In this document: positions 58,801-64,000 of the stretch, in pieces
Layout: every line of letters begins with the position of its first letter
How positions within the stretch are numbered: position 1 is the first letter of the stretch
NCBI RefSeq assembly: GCF_018998565.1
Contig: NZ_JAHNZO010000025.1
Span: 1-64,000, forward strand
Source of the DNA: Paenibacillus oleatilyticus
GTDB lineage: Bacteria; Bacillota; Bacilli; Paenibacillales; NBRC-103111
Length of the DNA: 64,000 nucleotides
Direction: 5' to 3'
Program-made: the position numbers and the translations under genes
The notes under the pieces: generated by a model
What the model was told of the DNA's origin: nothing
Seen by the model: only the letters and a program-made list of their open reading frames with translations
Databases searched by the model: none

Positions 58801-61800
58801 ATGAATTCATTAACAAATTTTTCGATGAAGAACATCGCCGCAGTAATCATTATTGTGCTGATGTTGTTTGGCGGCGGTACTTATGCGGCTTCCATCTTGA
58901 AAATGGAACTCATACCGAGTACTACTCAAACGAGATTCAATATTACCACCCAGTATACGGCTCCTCCTAAGGATGTTTTGGAGCTTGTCACCAAGCCTGT
59001 CGAGAAAGCGGTGGCGGGACTAGACGGCATCAAATCTTTAAAGTCTACCTCCAGCGATAACTTCTCTATGGTTACCGTAGAACTGCAGCAGGGGAAGAAG
59101 ATTGAGGATGCCAGAAGGGACGCCGAAGGCTTGCTTGCGAACGTAAAGCTGCCCCAAGGCGCGGAAAAACCGAAGGTTCAGACCTCTAGCGCCGAAGCGA
59201 GCGCCATTTACTACCTCTCGGTGTACGGCGAAAACAACATGAGCCAGCAGGAGCTGGATAAGATCTACAAGGATATCGTCCAGCCTGGCTTTGCGGCCAT
59301 CAAAGGGGTTGACCGCGTCGATGGGGTCGGCAATAAAGAAGCGGTTCTGACCTTAAGAATGAACGGCAATGCAATTAGCAGCTACGGATTGACACCGGCA
59401 CAGGTGTCCCAAAGCATTCAAGCTGCCATTCTGACAAGCCCTGCGGGATTAGTCGACTTCAGCGGGAACACGCAAATGGTACGTGTCAAGAGCGATCTCA
59501 ATACGATTTACAGCCTGGAAAACATGAAAATTACGGCTACGGGGGGACAAACGCTTCTTCTGAAAGACATTGCCAAGGTTGAAGCGATTTCCGAATCCAG
59601 ATTCATTTCGCGCCTCGACGGCAAGCCGGCCATCGGTGTGACGATCTACAAAACGAAGAACTCCAATGACGTTCAATTGGCTGCGGAAGCAGACGCTTTG
59701 ATGGCCAAGTGGAAGCAGGATTTCCCGAACCTTACGTTTAAACCGCTTTTTGCTACATCGAGCATGATCAAGGATTCGATTAACGGCATGGTTAAGGAAG
59801 GAGCGCTCGGCGCCCTGCTTGCCTCTATTATGATCCTGCTCTTCCTTAGAAATGTTCGGATGACCATCATCGTTTTGGTCTCTATTCCTTTATCGCTGTT
59901 AATCACGCTGCTTATCATGGCTCCGCTCGATATTTCGCTCAACATCATGACGCTGGGCGGGATTACGATCGCGATCGGGCGTGTCGTGGACGACAGTATC
60001 GTCGTTATCGAAAATATTTACAGCGAGCTCGTGAAAGTTCACGAGCGCGGGGAATCGGTCATTAAGAAAGCGACCGCGCAAGTGGCTTCGGCGATTACGT
60101 CCTCCACGCTTACAACCGTCGGGGTATTTGCTCCAATCGCCTTTGTCGGGGGAGAGCTCGGGGATTTGTTCCGTCCGTTCGCCGTCACGCTTTCCGCTGC
60201 GTTGATGTCTTCGCTGCTGGTGGCCGTGACCGTGATTCCGATGCTTGCCAAGATGCTCGTGCTGCGTTCCAAAAATATTAAGGTGCACGACGAAACGCAA
60301 GTCGGCAAAGTGTCCGGCGCTTATTTGAAAGTGCTGAAATGGTCGCTTAACAACCGCATCAAAACGATGCTGCTTTCCATGCTGGTTTTTATTGTGGCTA
60401 TCGTAGGTACGGTTCCGCTCCTGGCTGTGGAATTCATGCCTTCCAGCGATTCGGATAAACAAATGTTTATTATGATCAAAATGCCTCGGGAAACTTCGCT
60501 TGCGTCCAACGACTTGAAAATGAAAGAGATCGAAGCGATGATTCGCGAGACGAAAAACGAGGCGGGAGAGCCTGCTTTCGAATACATGCAGTCCTATGTA
60601 GGCGGCGGTTCTACGGACAATCGCATAGACTACGAAAGCCAGTTGATTGGCGCGGCATCGCAGGGAACGAATGCCAAGAAGCTGCTGAATGAAACCAAGG
60701 AAAAAATATTGTACCTGCTTCCCAAAGGCTCTGAGGTAAACGGTATGCTGCTAAGCGGTGGCGGACCTGGTGGCGGGGGAGACTTCTCCTATATGCTTAA
60801 AGGCGACGACCTGAATCTGCTCACCCAGGGAGCTAAGCTGGTAAAGGATAAGCTTAAGGAAATTCCGGAATTTAAAGATGTAAAAGACAGCTTGAGCGAA
60901 TCGAAGAATGAAGTGGAAATCGCCGTAGATCAAAATAAAGCCAGACTGTACAATTTGTCTTCGGGACAAATCGTCGAAACCGTGAATTCTTGGCTGAGAG
61001 AGGAAAAGATTGGAGATCTGAAATTCGACAATACGACCTTCTCCACCAAGATCATGCTTGACAAGAGCTTCAAGGATTCCATTGACAAAATCGGAAACTT
61101 TCTGATTAAGACTCCTACGGGAGCCACTGTCAAACTGAACGAAGTAGCGAAGGTTCGCCAAATCGAGGCTCCGGCGTCGATCACCCGGGATCAGCAAGTT
61201 CAATACGTAACGGTAACGGCAACGATCGAGTCCAGGGACAAGGGCGGCGTTAGTGCCAAAGCGGCGGAAATGCTGAAAACAGTGGAGCTTCCGTCAGGAG
61301 TTCGCCCTGAAGTCAAAGGGGTATCCGACGATATTCAGAAAAACTTCATGCAAATGTTCGTAGCCATGGCCGTCTCCATCTTTATTGTGTATCTGATCAT
61401 GGTTCTGGCTTTCGGAAATGCTAGTGCGCCGTTTGCGATCTTATTCTCTCTGCCGCTTGCGGCAATCGGAGGCTTGCTTGGCCTGCTCGTCAGTGGCGAA
61501 TCGCTCAACCTTACCTCATTGATCGGATTCTTGATGCTGATAGGTGTCGTGGTTACCAATGCGATCGTGCTTATCGACCGCGTGCAGCAGCTGAGGGAGG
61601 CAGGACAGTCCGTACGCGACGCGCTTTTGGAGGGCGGCTTATCCCGACTTCGTCCGATTATCATGACCGCGGGGGCTACTATTATTGCCCTGCTGCCGCT
61701 GGCTCTTGGGTTCTCTAAAGGAGCGCTTATCTCCAAAGGCTTGGCTGTTGTCGTTATTGGCGGATTGACCACCTCGACATTGCTCACACTGATCGTTGTA

Positions 61801-61902
61801 CCGGTCGTATACGAAATTATTCACAATACCAAGTCTCGCCTCGGCCGCTTGTTCAACAGAAAGACATCGGAATCCAAGTCGACGCCGGTGACGAATGCTT
61901 AA
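58801..61902 (+). CDS. RND-family efflux permease (AcrB/SwrC type)
   Basis: The 1033-residue proton-driven pump has the RND layout: N-terminal helix (residues 10-30), extracytoplasmic porter domain, helices 2-6 (about 330-480), helix 7 (about 520-540), second porter domain and helices 8-12 (about 845-1010). The proton-relay aspartates are Asp397 and Asp398 in GRVVDDSIVVIENI. It resembles B. subtilis SwrC, which exports surfactin-like compounds. The second porter half has a Gly-rich loop (LLSGGGPGGGGDFSY). The lipoprotein adaptor follows. Confidence 0.93.
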   Translation: MNSLTNFSMKNIAAVIIIVLMLFGGGTYAASILKMELIPSTTQTRFNITTQYTAPPKDVLELVTKPVEKAVAGLDGIKSLKSTSSDNFSMVTVELQQGKKIEDARRDAEGLLANVKLPQGAEKPKVQTSSAEASAIYYLSVYGENNMSQQELDKIYKDIVQPGFAAIKGVDRVDGVGNKEAVLTLRMNGNAISSYGLTPAQVSQSIQAAILTSPAGLVDFSGNTQMVRVKSDLNTIYSLENMKITATGGQTLLLKDIAKVEAISESRFISRLDGKPAIGVTIYKTKNSNDVQLAAEADALMAKWKQDFPNLTFKPLFATSSMIKDSINGMVKEGALGALLASIMILLFLRNVRMTIIVLVSIPLSLLITLLIMAPLDISLNIMTLGGITIAIGRVVDDSIVVIENIYSELVKVHERGESVIKKATAQVASAITSSTLTTVGVFAPIAFVGGELGDLFRPFAVTLSAALMSSLLVAVTVIPMLAKMLVLRSKNIKVHDETQVGKVSGAYLKVLKWSLNNRIKTMLLSMLVFIVAIVGTVPLLAVEFMPSSDSDKQMFIMIKMPRETSLASNDLKMKEIEAMIRETKNEAGEPAFEYMQSYVGGGSTDNRIDYESQLIGAASQGTNAKKLLNETKEKILYLLPKGSEVNGMLLSGGGPGGGGDFSYMLKGDDLNLLTQGAKLVKDKLKEIPEFKDVKDSLSESKNEVEIAVDQNKARLYNLSSGQIVETVNSWLREEKIGDLKFDNTTFSTKIMLDKSFKDSIDKIGNFLIKTPTGATVKLNEVAKVRQIEAPASITRDQQVQYVTVTATIESRDKGGVSAKAAEMLKTVELPSGVRPEVKGVSDDIQKNFMQMFVAMAVSIFIVYLIMVLAFGNASAPFAILFSLPLAAIGGLLGLLVSGESLNLTSLIGFLMLIGVVVTNAIVLIDRVQQLREAGQSVRDALLEGGLSRLRPIIMTAGATIIALLPLALGFSKGALISKGLAVVVIGGLTTSTLLTLIVVPVVYEIIHNTKSRLGRLFNRKTSESKSTPVTNA

Positions 61903-61960
61903 GAAAGCATTTCATTCAGATAGATAGAGAGTTCCATAAGGGAAAAAGGAGAATCAGCCC

Positions 61961-63217
61961 ATGAATCCGATCATGTCAAAATCTTTCAAGCAAAGTACCA
62001 AAGTGATGGGGGCCGTCGTTATTTCGACGGCGCTCCTCGCCGGCTGCGGCGCTCAGCCGCAAGCTGCACCGACAGCTGCTAATGCGTCGGAACCCCAGCT
62101 CAAGACCGTTAAAGTTTCGAAGATCGAGAAGCAGAGGATCGGCGATCCGCAGGAGCAGGTAGCCGAGGTTATTTCTTCCATCCAGATTGACTTGGTGACC
62201 AAGGTAGGCGGAGACGTCATGGAAGTAGTGAAGAAGCGCGGCGATATGGTGGAAAAAGGCGATGTGATTTTCCGCATGGACCCGACGGATGTAAAAATGA
62301 AAAAGGACAAAGCGCAGATTGATATTACCAGCAGTCAACAGCAGTTGGACAAAGCAAGACAAGAATTGGCCAACAGCAAGCAGGAAATGAAGAATGGAAT
62401 CAAGAAGCTGGAAGAGTCCATTAAGGAAACCGAAAAGAACTATAACAAAATGCGCAACGATTACGATCTGGGCCTGGTTACAAAATTCCAGCTTGAGCAA
62501 ATGGAAACACAGCTTAACAATCTCAAGCTCGATCTGGAAAACAACCGAAACAAGCAGAAAACGCTGGAAACGACGAACTCCTTGGCGCCGTTGGAGCAAG
62601 CGCTGCAATCCTCGAATCTTTCGATTCGCGAAGCCGATCGGACGCTCGAAAATATGGAAGTGAAAGCGACGGTTAGCGGCGTCTTAACCGACCTGCCGAT
62701 TGAAGTGGGCATGTCTTTGAATGCTGGTTTCCAAGCCGGGAAGGTGCAACAGCTCGATCCGATCAAAATCCGGGCGGAGCTGACCGAGGAGACGGCTAAT
62801 TTGGTGCGCGGCAAGCAGGAGCTGACATTCTACGTTCCTGGCACGCTTGACAAGACAAAAGCCAAGGTCAGCTATTTGGCTGACGTGATGAGCGCCAATT
62901 CCAAGTCTTACACGTTGGAGCTTGAGTACTCTAACGCTGAGCGTAAGCTTAAGCCCGGCATGAAGGCTCAGATTCTCGTAACGGAAGAAGCCGATCAGAT
63001 GGTTGTTACCGTGCCTACCACGGCTATCGTGCGTGAAGGCGGAGACACGTTCGCTTTCGTGCTCGTAGGCGATACGGCGGAGAAGCGCAAAGTGGCTTTA
63101 GGCCGTTTGAACGAAACGATCCAAGAAGTGCTGTCCGGTCTCAAAGAAGGAGAACAGCTTATCATTTCGGGTCAGAACCAATTGAAAGACAAGGAGAAAG
63201 TCCAGCTGGCCAAGTAA
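61961..63217 (+). CDS. RND efflux adaptor lipoprotein
   Basis: Membrane-fusion-type adaptor for the RND pump. Signal peptide with lipobox LLAGC, Cys about residue 29. A lipoyl half-domain (about 70-105, DLVTKVGGDVMEVVKKRGDM) is followed by a long coiled-coil hairpin (about 110-215, rich in Lys/Glu/Gln) and a beta-barrel and C-terminal domain (VPTTAIVREGGDTFAFVLVG). 418 residues. In a one-membrane cell it must reach into the wall, not towards an outer-membrane channel. AAGGAG precedes ATG 61961. Confidence 0.9.
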   Translation: MNPIMSKSFKQSTKVMGAVVISTALLAGCGAQPQAAPTAANASEPQLKTVKVSKIEKQRIGDPQEQVAEVISSIQIDLVTKVGGDVMEVVKKRGDMVEKGDVIFRMDPTDVKMKKDKAQIDITSSQQQLDKARQELANSKQEMKNGIKKLEESIKETEKNYNKMRNDYDLGLVTKFQLEQMETQLNNLKLDLENNRNKQKTLETTNSLAPLEQALQSSNLSIREADRTLENMEVKATVSGVLTDLPIEVGMSLNAGFQAGKVQQLDPIKIRAELTEETANLVRGKQELTFYVPGTLDKTKAKVSYLADVMSANSKSYTLELEYSNAERKLKPGMKAQILVTEEADQMVVTVPTTAIVREGGDTFAFVLVGDTAEKRKVALGRLNETIQEVLSGLKEGEQLIISGQNQLKDKEKVQLAK

Positions 63218-63248
63218 CTCTCAGCGGACCTGACAGGAGGAAAACCAA

Positions 63249-64000
63249 GTGAACAACAAGCTGAAAAAAACCGTAGCATCCGTCGTTATTACCGCCTCGA
63301 TTATGAGCACAGGTTATTCCGCTCTTGCAGCGGAGCCTGCAGGAAGCGAGCCTGCGGCGCAAGCCGTCGTAACCTATAAACTGACCGACCTTCTCGATGT
63401 GGAAGTCAAGGGCGTATTGAACGAGCGAATTCAGGACGGTACCCGACTCGGCGTCGTCATTCGAATGAAGAATAACGGCGCTACCTCGACGCGGGTACCT
63501 GACTACGAATTGCGGGTGAAGACCAGCGAAGGCGTCGAGTATACGCTGCAACCAAGCGCCTCGAACGTTAAATCGATTCAGCCGAAAGCGAACACGGAGC
63601 TCAGCTATATGACCGTCATCGATCGCACCGATACCGTAAATCTGGCTCAGGTGAATTGGACCGATGTCGACTACTACATTTATCCGAAGAAGGAGACGCT
63701 GATCGTAGCGGCGCCGATTACGGGGGAGACTTGGAAAGGCGGCGATACGCCGATTACCGATCCGAGCGCGATTAAGAAATGGTCTGATTCCTTTACGATC
63801 CCGACATTAACCTCGCCGATCCAGTATACGCCGGCGGCGATCAACAAGGAGTCGACGGAGAAAGGCACTGTATACGTTGTACAACTGCTTGCTTACAACC
63901 CTTCGAACCAACGCGAAACGATTCCGACATTCGCCGTAGACGGCAAGGCGGCGGGAAAAGTATTTTCCGGCAGCCAGGTAGAGCAAGGAAATATCACGCT
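63249..64000 (+). CDS. Secreted protein related to the one at 55702 (partial, runs off the window)
   Basis: Open from GTG 63249 to the right edge (250 codons seen). CAGGAGG (63234-63240) lies eight bases upstream. The signal peptide is about residues 1-28 (basic start, cleavage near SALAA). The mature part shares the repeat core of the 55702 protein: NNGATSTRVPDYELRVKTSE here against NVGSKSVAVPGYQYLLRTSE there, each followed by G-x2-Y. It starts 31 bases after the adaptor stop and so belongs to the RND operon. Function unknown. Confidence 0.8.
   Translation, partial: MNNKLKKTVASVVITASIMSTGYSALAAEPAGSEPAAQAVVTYKLTDLLDVEVKGVLNERIQDGTRLGVVIRMKNNGATSTRVPDYELRVKTSEGVEYTLQPSASNVKSIQPKANTELSYMTVIDRTDTVNLAQVNWTDVDYYIYPKKETLIVAAPITGETWKGGDTPITDPSAIKKWSDSFTIPTLTSPIQYTPAAINKESTEKGTVYVVQLLAYNPSNQRETIPTFAVDGKAAGKVFSGSQVEQGNIT

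Overview
The window (about 54% GC by eye) is chromosomal DNA of an endospore-forming Firmicute, most likely Paenibacillaceae (Paenibacillus or Cohnella type). The evidence is the spoIIGA-sigE-sigG sporulation block, the ylm/divIVA cell-division block, two T-box leaders, a PyrR attenuator and lipoprotein-type (not periplasmic) efflux adaptors. No tRNA, rRNA, CRISPR array, transposase or phage gene was seen.

Layout. 1-577: gene-free DNA packed with nested inverted repeats, ending in a Spo0A-type promoter. 578-7915: sporulation sigma factors followed by ylmC, pgeF, ylmE, sepF, ylmG, ylmH and divIVA. 7916-13843: ileS behind an isoleucine T-box, a small membrane protein, a DksA-like protein on the minus strand, lspA and rluD. 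13870-17037: three genes of the acetylated branch of lysine/diaminopimelate synthesis (patA, then convergent dapH-dapL). 17188-26500: pyr operon (PyrR attenuator, pyrR-pyrB-pyrC-carA-carB-pyrF-pyrE; pyrP, pyrK and pyrD are absent). 26575-30125: an ECF sigma factor, its probable membrane anti-sigma factor and an ABC-2 exporter. 30235-39723: methionine salvage genes (mtnB, X, W, E, U) interleaved with proB-proA-proC; a proline T-box precedes proB and mtnWXB follow it in the same direction. 39748-48020: LysR regulator, a 52-residue protein, a DUF2512 membrane protein, leuCD, a 3-hydroxyacyl-CoA dehydrogenase with ackA, asnS and dnaD.

48161-64000 is the accessory and most interesting part. It holds two export modules. 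The first is a MacB-like ABC system (ATPase, lipoprotein adaptor, double FtsX-type permease, second ATPase) behind a near-perfect SigX-type promoter, followed by a decayed and an intact substrate-binding lipoprotein and a large secreted protein. The second is a MarR/GbsR regulator, an RND pump, a lipoprotein adaptor and a second secreted protein that runs off the right edge. The two secreted proteins share a recognisable repeat domain, so each pump-plus-adaptor pair is followed by a member of the same exported family. The second ATPase of the first module carries a C-terminal AbrB-like domain.

Gene functions are called from remembered family motifs and synteny with Bacillus subtilis; no search was run. 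Start codons were chosen by ribosome-binding site and family alignment, and several are GTG or TTG.
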